Shown here: one piece after another, positions 33,400 to 44,931 of the stretch
Position numbering within the stretch: the first letter of the stretch is position 1
Layout of the letters: each line of letters begins with the position of its first letter
Origin: Hippophae tibetana
Lineage: Eukaryota > Streptophyta > Magnoliopsida > Rosales > Elaeagnaceae
DNA: 64,000 nucleotides
NCBI GenBank assembly: GCA_037013495.1
Contig: CM072811.1
Coordinates: 13,087,190 to 13,151,189, forward strand
Direction of reading: 5' to 3'
Position numbers and translations under genes: made by a program
The notes under the pieces: model-generated
What the model was told of the DNA's origin: nothing
What the model saw: only the letters and a program-made list of their open reading frames with translations
The model's database searches: none

Positions 33400-36300
33400 G
33401 ATCGTATACATATATTCCTTAACAATCACTTCGAGCCCATGACGAAGAATCATTGTCATCAACTAGATCATCACATACATTAGGAATATTTTTTGAGAAA
33501 TTACTAATATTGGTTAATGTATCAAGCATAGGGTCGTCATCTTCTAAAGCATCACAATGGTAAAACTCTTTTTGTGGAGGCGTTAACACAACAGACCATC
33601 TTGTGTCAATTTGATCGCTCATGTAAAATACTTGTTTTGCATGAAGTGCTAACGTGAAAGGATCATCAATGTGACTTATCTTGGATAAATTTATAAGGGT
33701 AAATAAAAAATCATCTATTTTATATCCAACATTGATAACATCTTCGACCCAATCACACAAGAAAACTGTTTCATGGAAGACCTCATAATCCAATTCCCAA
33801 ATCTCTTGTATTATACCATAATATATTCTATGAGAAAGTACATGATTACCATCTTTTGAATTGGAAAATTACATAGTTTGTGCAACCATCTTCACACCAT
33901 TATTCTGATTTACTCGGACTTTGTCCTTAGCTTGAGTGGTACACCTCAATCCATTTATTGTGAAACTATAAAATGATTTGACATCAAATTTTGGCCCATG
34001 TGTAAGCCATTGTAAACTTTCTGTTATTTTATGATTGGGTTTCTTGAGTTCATCTCGAATCTATGTATACAAAAACATGAAATGTGTTTAGAGAAAAGTT
34101 TTAAAACATTGCATAGATCTAGGAACATACATGAATTTTTGTTTGTGACACTTACATGGTTGCGAAACCAATTAATAAGCTCTTGCTTATGTTAATCATA
34201 TAACCATTTTTCTTCTCCTTTTTTTTATAACGAGGATTGATCTTCAATAAGTTTAAATGCATCCTATAATGTTATTAAATATATATGAAGTATATATCAT
34301 AATTAATAGTTAAATAAAAATTGATTTTTGCATAAATGGAAAGGTTAAATATCACTTATTCTATGTACGGTTGTGCCTCATTATTATTCACCAAAATGAT
34401 TCGGTGTGCTTTTTCCCATCGAGTGCGATCAATAAACAATTTCTTACTTCCACCAAGCATAGGGTTACCTACTTGGATCATGTGATGTTCTAAGAACAAC
34501 TTGTGTGTAGGATTTCCAATTTCAGTGCAACACTAAAGTATTTAGAACAAAACTCAATGGCCTCTTTAGCAATGTAGTGTTCCACCATGCATCCTTCTGG
34601 TCAATTTCTATTATTTACATATCCTTTAAGGACTTGCATATATCTCTCAAAAGGATACATCCACCTTAAGTAAGTAGGACCACAGAATTGAACCTCTCAA
34701 ACTAAATAAACACACAAGTGAATCATTATATCGAAGAAAGAAGGAGAAAATATTTTTCAATTAGACAACATCTTTTTGTAAAGACGAATTATTGATAATC
34801 GAACATGTTTTGGAAGAATTGATTTAATAGCAACTGGTAATAACTGTTGCATTAAGATATGATAGTCATGTGATTTCAATCTATAAAGTTTCTTATCAGT
34901 GATAAACACAAAATTTCTTAAGTTGGATGAGTAACCATCAGGAACTTTCACACCCTCCAAACATTTACAAAACACATTCTTCTCTTTTGTTGATATTTTA
35001 TATGATGTTGGTGGCAAGTATGTTCGAATCTTATCATTTTCCATCCTTGGTGCCAATTCAGGTCGTATGCATAGTTTCTTTAAATCCAGTCTTGCTTTAA
35101 TTTCATCCTTTGTTTTTCTAGGTATATTAAGTAAAGTACCACTCAAGCTCTCATATATATTTTTATTAATGTGCAAGACATATAAGATGTGATGAATGTG
35201 TAGGTCTTTCCAATAAGGTAATTCCTAACATATTGATTTTTTATTCCAACAACCATGGTCTACTGATTCTCCTCCTTTTTTTCATTTTCACCCATTTCAT
35301 TAGTTGACCTATTTTGTTTCCCTACCTTAGTGATTATTTTTTTTTCATCGTTCAATATCGTTTGAATGTCATACCATTCAATTGCCTTAATATCTCAACA
35401 CCTCGCATAGGTCAGGGTGCATGATTATGATCTTCTTCACCATCGAATGGTTTCTTTTGGTATCTAAACTTGTGTACGTCCAGATGGAAAAAATCTTGTA
35501 TGTCTTCTATAAGACATCTTTCGTATGTGAACAAGATAAGTTGCAAAAGTCCCATCACTACATATAAGGCATCCCTTGTAACCTTTTTTTTGCATATCCT
35601 GATAAGTTTCCATAGGCAGGAAAATCATTAATTGTCCATAAAAGGACCCCCCTCAAGTTAAAGTGTTCTTCTTTATGTGCATCGTAAACATTTACACCAT
35701 CATTCTGCAACGTCTTTAAATCATCTATTAGAGGCTGCAAATATACATCATATATCAACACCGGGTTATTTTGGTCCTGAGATCAATAATGTTAACATCA
35801 TGAATTTTCTTTTTATACACAACCAGGGAGGAAGGTTGTATGTTACAATAAATACTAGCCAACAACTATATCTACTACTAAGGGAACTATGTGGATTAAT
35901 TCCATCAACATCAATGGCAAGATGAAGATTGCACAAATCAGATGCAAATTGAGGAGATAAATTATCTACTACTTTCCAATTTGGAGAATCACAAGGATGA
36001 CGTAGCACCTTATCATCAGATGGATTATCTGAATGCCAAGTCAACATCTTTGATGTCTCTTTACTTTTGAACAACCTTTGAAAGTGAGGAATCAGAGGAA
36101 AGTACCAAAGAACCTTTGTAGGCACACCTTTCTTATGTGTTGGCTCATTTGTACCATGCTTCCATCTCGATTATTTACACATTGGACAATCATCTAATGT
36201 CTCATATTCTTTTCTATAAAGAATGGAATCATTTGGACAAGCATGAATCTTATGATATTCCACGCCAAATCGACTAAGAGATTTCTTCACTTTATACATT

Positions 36301-36844
36301 GAAGACGGTGATTCAATACCCTTTGGAAACATATCGACTAGTAGATTTAGTAATTCTGTGAATCCCTTGTAAAAAAACCATGTTTTTCCTTCACATTGTA
36401 CAAATGAACCAATCCCAACATTTTGGTGTATTTTTTGCATTTTGGATACAACGGTTTTTCGGCATCTTCTAGAAGTTTTTTAAAGGTTTCGGGATCATCC
36501 TCACGTAGTTCATCTTCCACACCATGAAACATACTTTCTGTATGTACATTATGATAAGATGTATGTAATCCATTCACATTCTTATTTATCTCTTCCCCAT
36601 GAGTATTATCAATATTTTCTCCATGATAATACCAACTTTTATAGCTCCAAAGAATACCACTACAGATAAGGTGATACTTAACCTTATCAAATTCATGAAA
36701 TCGTTCATTTTTACATTTACCACATCGACATCGAATTATACTAGTTCCAGTATTACTATTTCTACAAGCAAATTCCATGAAACTTTCAACTCCAAAAATG
36801 TAGTCTTGCTCAATTCTACACTTTGACATCCAAGATTTTTCCAT
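33400..36844 (-). pseudogene. TnpD-like transposase (transposase_21 type), broken
   Basis: Minus strand from ATG at 36844: Transpos_assoc-like N-terminus (SWMSKCR, CRCGKCKN, CSGILWSYKSWYYHGE), frame break at about 36440, then FPKGIESPSSMYKVKKSL, KIHACPNDSILYRKEYETLDDCPMCK, KVLWYFPLIPHFQRLF, LRHPCDSPNWK, TYNLPPWLCIK, DVYLQPLIDDLKTL, LLWTINDFPAYGNLSGY; then a DUF4218-like part (LRWMYPFERYMQVLKGYVNNRN at about 34670) and a DUF4216-like C-terminus (33793-33419). In-frame stops at about 36168 and 35764 and others make it inactive. This is the catalytic transposase of CACTA elements. Confidence 0.88.
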
Positions 36845-37620
36845 TTTCTATTAATGACATTAATTAAGCATATTAATTAATTATGTATAAAATGAATATA
36901 TTTCAACTATTATTATATATAAATTTCCTAATTATTAGAATATATACCAAAACATACATAATACAAAAATGTATCATTTTAATCATTTTACAATTATATT
37001 ACTTTTACTTAATAAAATATAATTATTTATATGTAAATAAATTTATCCACGTACGGTAAATCCAGCGTGAAGACAAAACAAGCATAGGTCAAGCCTTAAA
37101 AAAATAGAAAATTTTATAAAATAACATCCCAAATTATATAATAATATATACAAATAATAGTTAATAATATTTAAAGGATTAAATTGAATAAATATCAATA
37201 TTGGACGTGATTAAATTAAATAGATATCAACATTAAAAGTGTTTAAATTACATAGATCAAAATTTATACAAAAAATAAAGCAAAATGAATAATAAGTAAA
37301 AAAATTAATAGAAATACTTACAAGAGTAAATGAAGTGACTAAATGAAAGAAATAAAGAAGAAATGAGTGTTTTGTAAGTGAAAATAAGTTAGAAAATGGG
37401 TATAAAAAATTTGAGTATTTCGCTAAAAAAAAAATAAGGGATCTGAAAGATAATGAGAAGAGGAATATAACCCAAAAAATGACGTTGAAAATAGTGGTCG
37501 AAGGTGGCCGAAAATTGAGAAAGAGTAAAGGGTGAGCTCAATTTTGGGCAAAAATGGAAGAAGAAATGGGTGTTTTGGAATTCTGCTGGTGAAGAAGAGA
37601 GAAGAAACGGTAATAAACGC
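36845..37620. other. CACTA 5' non-coding region
   Basis: AT-rich leader and promoter side of the transposase gene. No further ORF supported; the open stretches at 37389-37729 overlap the subterminal repeats and look like composition effects. Confidence 0.5.
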
Positions 37621-37628
37621 ATGGATAA

Positions 37629-37779
37629 CATCGATTGATGGGGAGAATCGATGCTACACACGTGGATAGTGTCGGTTGACGGGGAAAATCGACACTACAC
37701 ACGTGGATAGCGTCGGTTCGCCATGTCAACCGATGCTACGTCCATATGTGTAGCGTCGGTTCGCCCCGTGAACCGACGC
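37629..37779. repeat. Four subterminal palindromes of the CACTA right end
   Basis: Inverted repeats at 37629-37653 (CATCGATT/AATCGATG), 37669-37695 (GTGTCGGTT/AATCGACAC), 37710-37736 (GCGTCGGTT/AACCGATGC) and 37753-37779 (GCGTCGGTT/AACCGACGC), about 40 bp apart. A related pair recurs at about 38150-38212. In En/Spm, TnpA binds repeated subterminal motifs; this arrangement fits that role. Confidence 0.8.
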
Positions 37780-38009
37780 TATCCATGCAGTTTAAAATTG
37801 AATTTTTTTGTCAATTATTATTTTATTTAAACTCTTATATATATGTAGTATAAAAAAATAAAAAATAATAATTTTAAAATAATATTGAAAAAATACACAA
37901 AATTAAATAAAGATATACTGTACATACGTAAATAAATTTAAATATCCAAACAAATACACAAAATTATATAATTTAAAACCAATTGTCTCAAAAAAATAAA
38001 TTATATTAT

Positions 38010-38032
38010 ATACATATATATATATATATATA
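38010..38032. repeat. (TA)n microsatellite
   Basis: TA-dinucleotide run inside the CACTA right subterminal region. Similar short TA runs at 27282-27298 and 33332-33350. Confidence 0.8.
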
Positions 38033-38270
38033 TCCAACTTAAATGTTAAAGAGTCAAATAAAATAATAATTGACCTAAAAAAAACATTGTACCTAAAACA
38101 CATTTTCAATTGTAAACTACATTTTTTAATTTAAAAAATACACGTAGGATGTAGCATCGATTAACCAAAGCTACGTTCTATGTGGATAGCATCGGTTCTA
38201 CACCAAACCGACTTTAAATTCATTATAAGTCATTTTTTTCCAAAAATTGACTTTACATATCGACTTAAAT

Positions 38271-38289
38271 ACCCCCTTTTGTAGTAGTG
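38271..38289 (-). repeat. CACTA right terminal inverted repeat
   Basis: Reads CACTACTACAAAAGGGGG on minus. The first 13 bases equal the left end. Followed by ATT, the altered target copy. Confidence 0.88.
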
Positions 38290-38937
38290 ATTGATCCTAG
38301 CCTATCCAGAAGGTCTTTCACTAGTCCTTAAGATGGATCAAATGCTCATACATCATAACGAATTGCTACACCAGCTAAAAATAAATTTAGAAATGGAAAT
38401 TAACTGTATGAAGCAACAAATAGATTCTAGCAGAAGGGATATCCAATTCAACGTTGGTGAACTAGTCTTACTATACCTCCATCCATATTTCCATCACACT
38501 TTCTTCAAGAGGGATCATCAAAATTTATCCATGCACTACTATGGCCCCTTTCATATTCTGGAAAAAATCAGAGTCGTAGCCTACCACCCACAACTTCAAT
38601 TTATCTCGTGTTCCACGTCTCTTTGCTTGAACTATATAAAGGCATCCCACGTATCACTCCAACTGAATTACCTCTAATTGTTGACGATGGTGTCATACCC
38701 ATTGAACCTCAACAAATACTAGATAATCAATGGATTAAACTTGGTGAAACCTTCAAGGAAGAAAGCTTGGTGCATTGGAAAGCTCTACCTCATGAAGATA
38801 CCACTTGGGAAGCCACAGATGACCTTTGCCACCAATTTCCTCATCTGATGCTTGAAGACAAGAATCTTCTCCCTAGAATGCGAAATGATAAGCCCAAACA
38901 ATCTGGTTGGAATCCAAAACCAAACCCTCACTATTAG
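38290..38937 (+). pseudogene. Chromovirus integrase C-terminus and chromodomain
   Basis: Continues the integrase cut at 27091 (LAYPEGLSLVLKMDQMLIHHNELL, FNVGELVLLYLHPY, FKRDHQNLSMHYYGPFHILEKI). A frame change at about 38600 leads to VFHVSLLELYKG and a chromodomain at about 38710-38870 (PQQILDNQWIK, LVHWKALPHEDTTWEATDDL). The ORF stops at 38935-38937, 52 bases inside the 3' LTR. In chromoviruses this domain helps target integration to chromatin marks. The ligand-cage aromatics cannot be judged safely by eye. Confidence 0.85.
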
Positions 38938-39240
38938 GAGGGATGAACCAAGTGCACCACGCACGGCACACGACTATGTAACTGCTTTCTTTTCTATTTT
39001 CCTCTTTTACCATGTAACTACTTTCTTTTTTGTTTTCCTCTTTTAATGTAAGGGTAGGTTAGTGGGGAAGGGGAGCAGTTCCACAACTACTAATCGGGGA
39101 TAATGGGTAGCAATTTTTGTGTATAAATAGGAAGAAGAACAATGTGAAATAAAAAATAATAATGAATATTGTGATTCTTTCTCACCCAAAAAGAGAACTC
39201 TCTAGGTGTTTATTGTGCTTTTATTGATTGGGAACTATCA
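38886..39240 (+). repeat. Chromovirus 3' LTR (355 bp)
   Basis: TGATAAGCCC...GAACTATCA, partner of 25052-25415. Its first 52 bases are also coding. Confidence 0.85.
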
Positions 39241-42200
39241 TTGGTAGGCTTCATCTTCAATATTAAATGAAGCAATGTCACTCTCATATATTTATACCTA
39301 ATAAATTACGGTACACGACCTTGAACATAGTACTCATCTTTAACGATCTTTTTTCTTCTTTTTTACTTTTTTTATGTGGTATATAATTGTTTATTTTATA
39401 AAAGTTGATATTTTTGGTTAATGGGTTTATCTGGGTTTTTGCTTCAATGATACTTTTGAATTAGTTATAATATAGTTATAATTTTAAGGTATATAACTTT
39501 GTTTGGGGTTGATCCGATTTATAGAGAGAGAACTTAGAGAGAAATCAAAATAATTGGCTGAATGTGTGGATTCCATAAGTGGTCCATCTATTTATAGAAT
39601 ATTACTTGTACAGGTGTTGATTACATGATGTGCATACATATATGGGTGTTTGAAGGATATAATTGGTATAAATGATAACATTTTAGGGATTTAAGTTGAC
39701 CATAGCCCGAGCAAGAGGTCGACCTTACAAGGAGAGTGGTTCCTTGGGACCGAACTCCTACTTACTGATACATCTCAAGTATTCCATCTAGAGTATGTTG
39801 TCTTCAACCCGAATTGCTCTCTTCAGCTCAGGTTAGGCTATAGGCCGGTCCATATGTCCAAGGCTCAATACAGGCTATAGGTTGGTCCATATGTCTAAAC
39901 ATCTAGTCCTCTACTCTTTTAGCTTGAGCTTTGGACTAAGGTGGAAGAGTAATTACCAGATAGTGGATACAAACCATATAGCTCCCCTAATAAATGCATG
40001 TCAGTTGATTGAAGAGAGAAAATTGGTGCCTTTGTATAAAAAGGTACTTGGGTTGGCAGTTACTATCATATCCTGCACAATGGATAGATAGTAAATAAAA
40101 ATGCTCTGTCTCATCAACTTGAGCTATCAAATTTTTTTAGTTCTATGGTAAGAATTCAGCTCGTGCTATAGTTGTTTTGTTCAACTTTTTAGATTACAAG
40201 CCTCGAGGGTCTAACACTTTTCTTTCTTTTTAGGTTGATTTTTAAAGAATTACTTTCCCTTATTTTCAAACCGACCTTAGGTAACCCCTTCTTCTCACAT
40301 CTTACCCATCATTTTTATGTTTTGTGGCCTTTTTACAGATAATACACAGAGAAGAGACCTCAGCCTCACAGTTGAGCTCTTAGGAAAGCCCACAGTACCA
40401 TAGTGCTAGTGAAAACTCAAGATTTTCTGGGTTGAACTCTTCCAATGAGGTGAGACAATTTCCTCTTCAGTCCTCTACTTCTACCAATCACTCTCAGGTC
40501 ACTCCAACCATTAAGTTGAGTGTACCCTAGACTCAATTATTGGTAACTAGAAGATTGAGGAAAAAAAGAGTAATAAAGGGTCTGGGGAATCGACATGTCA
40601 TACCAGGGTTTGGTCGACCGTAGTTAAGACTAGTGGGCTGGTGTGACAGGATGACGAAAGGTTAAGTAGAACCTATAGTATCCCCTCATAGGTTTAGATA
40701 ATGATTCCACTTGAGGAAGCCTATGACAACAACCAACTTCCATCTGGATGAATTGTCTTTCATGATAAGGCACTGTGGTTCAAGGTGAGGTTCCTTATAT
40801 ACCTTCTCAGCGCTAGGACAACTGATGCATAATGGAATGAGGTATCTATTTTTCTAGACATTAGTATGTCAATAACTTAGGGTGGATTTAGAAATGTTCT
40901 AGTTTAACGAAGCTTATGTTCTGAAGCAAGACCTCATAGACCCAATGAGGGTATATATCTCTATGAAGAAGGACTGGGGTATGAATGTCTCTTTGCCTAA
41001 GAATGAGAAAATTTGGAAGGAATACTTCTTCTATGTATGAGGTTGGAGGGAGTCCCCTACTAGTGACACAAGACTGATAAGGAGCATTTGGAATGATACT
41101 AAGGTCATTATAAGGAATATAGGTTCCCTCACTATAATATTGAGTCTAGATGCAAAGTAATGCTTGGTTGATATCCAGAACTATCTTCCTGAAAAACCCT
41201 TGGAGGCATTATTTAAACACCCCGTGTTTTGGTTGGTGTATGTTAGTGAAACATGGTTTGATAGAGCTCCATTAGGATTATTCATAAATTCCAAGCTCTT
41301 CCTAGATGCCAAACCTCTTCCATGTGACTTTGGGGGAAGGTTCAAGGTGGTAGCTGATGATGGTGAACTAACCCTTAGACTTCCTTCCCTTTTTTGTGGA
41401 ACGATGTGATGAAAATAAAATCCTTTTCTTATTTTGTAGAGCCCATAGACCTTATAACCATCTAGCTCTTGTCCTATATGTAGAGTAGGTCATGTTCCCA
41501 GAAGGGCCCACCTCCTGTTCTTAAGAGGGACTCGTCTAAAGGTAAACAGAAGGGTGAATCATATGGATAGAAAGGTAGCCCTATTCCTTTAAAAAATAAG
41601 AAGAAAGTGGTCATCGATGAGCCCACATTCAGCTCAGAGCCTCTGGATGTCTTTACACCTCTATCCTCATCAAAAGAGCAACATGTAACTCCACCTCCCT
41701 TCTCGAATCCTAAAGACTTTGGCCATCCTATACAAGATGCGCCCTTTGATGATGTCATCTATTGCCAACTATATCAGGTATGCTACCTCACATTCTATGT
41801 TTATTAATGACATATTTATTTTTGTTTTTACATGTTCGAGCTCACGACATATTTTTTTGACCTCGTACCTTTCTTTTGTTTCAACTGGTGCTACTCCATG
41901 ATTTTAATAAGGCTCAAAACATAGGTCGTTTGAAGGACGAGATGGTATAGGAAAAATAGGGTCATGCATCTACTAGGTCTAGGTACGCAATGCTACTAGC
42001 AAGGGAAAACAAGTGAGAAGGTGAGGCCATTGGTAAAGAGGAATAATTGAAAAAGGTTGCCACCGAGCTAAATGAGTACGCCCAACATGTTACCGAGCTC
42101 GAGGAGGCTCAAAGGCGAGTTGAGGATGAGACCAAGGAGGCCTAGAAAATAGACGAGAAGGCTTAGAAATGAGTTGAGGCCATTTTTGTGGAGGTTAAGA

Positions 42201-42290
42201 AGGGAAAGGTCTTGCTTGGTGTCATGGCCAAGCAACTCGAGTCGAGCATAGAATCACTAAGTCGCTAAGGTGGAGATTTTTTGTATAGCT
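39241..42290 (+). pseudogene. Degenerate Gypsy-like sequence (PF04195-like)
   Basis: LTR- or leader-like sequence at 39300-40300 with a ~42-bp duplication (39837-39898, twice GGTCCATATGTC). From about 40850 broken coding traces appear: EYFFYV and GWRESP at about 41020-41050, an 81-codon stretch at 41164-41409, and a charged coiled-coil-like tail at about 41940-42250 (KVATELNEYAQHVTELEEAQ). This order resembles the plant 'putative gypsy type transposon' proteins. Many stops. Family call is tentative. Confidence 0.45.
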
Positions 42291-42622
42291 TCTTAGTGAG
42301 CAAATTGAAAAAGTCTCACATTGGTTAGAAATGAAGATGAGATTTGTATTTTGGGCTATAAATAAAGCCCTTCTCCACCATTTGAAAATCTTTCTCTCTT
42401 TTGTAAGGGTAATTAATTAGCTCAATTTTTCCCAATTAGTTATAATTTTGGAGTTCATCCATTTGAAGTTCATCCATTTGGAGATAGTGGAAGTGATCAA
42501 CAACGCTAGAGGACTTAGGTAACATTTATACCGAACCTCGTTAAATTTTTGGTGTTTTTATTTTTCTACTTTAATAATTCTGTTTCAATATCTACTTTAA
42601 TTTATTTTAGGATTATATTTTC
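42291..42622 (+). promoter_or_regulatory. Promoter- or LTR-like segment
   Basis: GTCTCACATTGG is followed about 40 bp later by TATAAATA (42357-42364), a CT-rich leader and a duplicated GTTCATCCATTTG. This order is common in plant LTRs. No partner LTR was found in the window. Confidence 0.4.
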
Positions 42623-42776
42623 AATAAAATTATTTTATCGGGTTACTTTGATTTCTATTCATTTAAATCATAAGTAAATAGTAAGTATTTAAAATAGAAA
42701 AAATATATCCAATTTTAATAAAATTATTTTATCGGATTATTTTGATTTCTATTCATTTAAATCATAAGTAAATAGT
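42623..42776. repeat. 60-bp direct duplication
   Basis: 42623-42682 and 42717-42776 are identical except for two transitions (G/A and C/T), separated by 34 bp. AT-rich, no coding sense. Confidence 0.85.
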
Positions 42777-42805
42777 TAAAAACGCAGTTCTCTCGACACC
42801 AGCAG

Positions 42806-42932
42806 ATCCCTCGTGCCCAGCCAACAGTAGCTCCCTACCTGCGATACCCAACCACCAGCTTCCCTCACCTGCGACACTCAGCCACCAACTTCCCTCACCT
42901 GCAACTCCCAACCATCAGTATCCCTCTCTCTC
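42806..42932. repeat. 30-bp minisatellite
   Basis: Units at 42832-42860 (one base shorter), 42861-42890 and 42891-42920, with a partial unit before and after, of the form TCCCTCACCTGCGACACTCA. C-rich island in AT-rich surroundings. Confidence 0.8.
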
Positions 42933-43238
42933 CCATCTGGAGGCGTAGTTATGTATTACACTTTTCTTTATTTCCGTAAGTATTTTGTCTTTATTATCCG
43001 GGGACTTCCGGATAAATCCAAGTTATCTTCAAAATAACTAAGTTGCTATTAAGGATCTATTTCTATTTTATATTTGTTATGCTAGTGATTATTTACTCTG
43101 ATTTTAAACTGGTACCTTTGAATAATGCATGGAACTTACCTGGATTAGTTTAACCTGATAAATTTTGTTGCATTATTGATATTTCTTAAAGGTTAAATAT
43201 GGGAGGGTGCTTTTGACTTTGTATTTCTACGATGTTAG

Positions 43239-43675
43239 CTGCGGGATGAGAAATAGCTACTTGATAACAATGGTTGCCCTATGCACCTAAAACCACGTGT
43301 TTTGAGGAAAGGGGATAATTACTTCTTTGCATTGTCCAAGTATCAAAAATTGTTGGAAGAAACCTCTGAAAGAAAAACCAGAATTTGTAAAGCCATCATT
43401 TTGTTTCAATGAGGTCAGAATATGGAAAATTTTATGGCAGTGTCAACTTTTACGGTTCATGTTGACACAACACATTTCAGTGCTTCATAGGAGCATTGCA
43501 AAGGCAGTCATGTCTTTGTAGTCAAGGTCTTGAAATTCTGCATTTTGAAGGTGCAAAATTGGATTAAAAGTGGGTTAAGAGATTTTTCCATTTCTTGATC
43601 ATCGCTTGAATGGTGCATTCCTGTTCCCAATGACAGCAAACAAACTATATACATTTCGTTTAATGTTTTACTGGG
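43239..43675 (+). pseudogene. Organellar-type methionyl-tRNA synthetase fragment, intron retained
   Basis: Exon-like 43239-43413 reads DEK, stop, LLDNNGCPMHLKPRVLR and KGDNYFFALSKYQKLLEET, then after a frameshift KPEFVKPSFCFNE. A GT...AG intron (43414-43550) follows, then 43551-43675 with VQNWIKSGLRDFSIS, stop, IPVPNDSKQTIYI and a donor GTAATT. These are consecutive blocks of plant chloroplast/mitochondrial MetRS (class I synthetase). Two nonsense codons (TAG at about 43250, TGA at about 43596) and a shift show it is dead. The usual VWFDALLG block is altered. The retained intron shows DNA-level capture or relic status, not a processed copy. Confidence 0.85.
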
Positions 43676-44739
43676 GTAATTTCATCAACTTTATATCTCC
43701 CGTATAATTCCAAACTTGTGGAAAACATGTAGACTAATAGTGAAATAGTTAGTTGATCTTTACATGCAGAAAATAAATAGAAGTTTCATATTAACATTAT
43801 TTCTTATTGATATTGCTTTTGAGTTTTGATGAAATATATATAATTGATTGATCTGATTGTTTATATATAAACCATGTTAAGCAATTTTTATCTTTATTTC
43901 ATAAGTTTCCAGCAAATTTCTTCAGAGAATTAGGTAGTAGTTGAAAGTAATATTGGACCAATGGTTAGTTTCCAGCAAATGTTTTTTTTAATATACTCTA
44001 GTATTTTCATATGTCCAAGTGTTTAGTTTCGTATTGTATTATTATATTGTGTAATCAAGTTTTTTTTTATTGTTTCGTATTATTGAGGAATTTGAAGAAA
44101 TTTTGAGCACATTGAGGCATTTGGTGTTCTAGGTGTTGGGTTCATTCAAAGGTTAGAGATATTCTCACTTATTGAATTATTCGTTGAAATCTTTCTTATT
44201 TCCTATCTTTAAGCTGAATGACTTCATTTTGCATATTGGGCCATTTCTTTTCTTCATGACGGGGCATGGAAAATATTTCATAAGTAGCTCCATCATTTCC
44301 CAACGATATTTAATTGAACCCATTAAAGGCAACTCATATCTAGGTGGCATAAATGATAATATTTGTTGTAGTGGGAGCAGCTCTCTGAAGTCCTTTGAGG
44401 TACTTAAGAGATTGGAGACTGTTATTTAGGTCCTATAAAGTCTTTGAGGTGTAAAAGAACTATTTGATAGCACTGTGAAGATACAAGGAGTTTCTATCAA
44501 CATGTTGGAGAATCTCCTATGTGATTTTTTGCTTCCACTCAGGGTACTAGACGCTCACAAGTTTGTAAATGACTTGATGAAATTATGGTGATTTTTACCC
44601 TTTTTAAACGCTATTTAAATTAAACTATAAATATTTAGACCAATTAGATCAATTTAATATTATTGGAATGCGTTATAAGTTTTAAGAGTGAATGTTATTT
44701 TATGTAATATCACTTTTTATTTTTGTACCCATGATACAC
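43676..44739. other. No recognised feature
   Basis: AT-rich. Further MetRS exons were looked for and not found. An 85-codon stretch at 44172-44429 has no recognisable motif. Confidence 0.4.
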
Positions 44740-44931
44740 TAACTTCAAGTGTACGGATCTTGCAATCAATATCCTTGACACAGTAATCGCAAGTGTACGA
44801 ATCTTGCAATTAATAGTGTATTTTTAAGTACAAATATTGATCCCATGTAGAGTTTAATGACATTGCTATGGAATACAAATTGAATATTACTATTACTATT
44901 TGGAAAATGGAAAAAAGTTGTGGAAAAATGT
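44740..44931. repeat. LTR-end-like fragment
   Basis: CGCAAGTGTACGAATCTTGC and neighbouring sequence resemble the CTCGCAAGTGCACGAATC block near the ends of the Athila/Tat-type LTRs in this window. Two near-copies lie 45 bp apart. Boundaries unclear. Confidence 0.4.

Larger units (their letters stand above)
27092..38289 (-). mobile_element. CACTA (En/Spm) DNA transposon, 11.2 kb
   Basis: Both ends read CACTACTACAAAA inwards (27092-27104 and 38289-38277). Flanks ACT (27089-27091) and ATT (38290-38292) fit a 3-bp duplication with one C-to-T change. The genes read on minus: TnpD-like (36844-33400), TnpA-like (33340-31741) and a C48-peptidase ORF (31740-29977). Subterminal palindromes lie at both ends. 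It carries a solo LTR (27457-29327) and a foldback (29464-29775). TnpD has stops, so this copy is probably not autonomous. Confidence 0.93.
25052..39240 (+). mobile_element. Reina-like chromovirus (Ty3/Gypsy), internally deleted, split by CACTA
   Basis: LTRs at 25052-25415 and 38886-39240 share sequence throughout. PBS at 25417. Without the CACTA insertion the element is about 2.99 kb, against roughly 5 kb for intact short-LTR chromoviruses. Present: an inverted gag piece (26030-25560), RNase H end and integrase (26101-27091 plus 38290-38600) and a chromodomain running into the 3' LTR. Protease and most of RT are absent. The flanks (TTTCT left, TTGGT right) do not match; TTGGTA after the right LTR equals the start of the PBS, which hints at recombination between copies. 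Confidence 0.82.

Noticed and set aside
37389-37729. Two minus-strand frames at the CACTA right end
   Set aside because: They read through the subterminal palindromes and the leader; composition and repeats explain them.
44172-44429. Continuation of the MetRS gene
   Set aside because: The 85-codon frame shows none of the expected downstream synthetase blocks.
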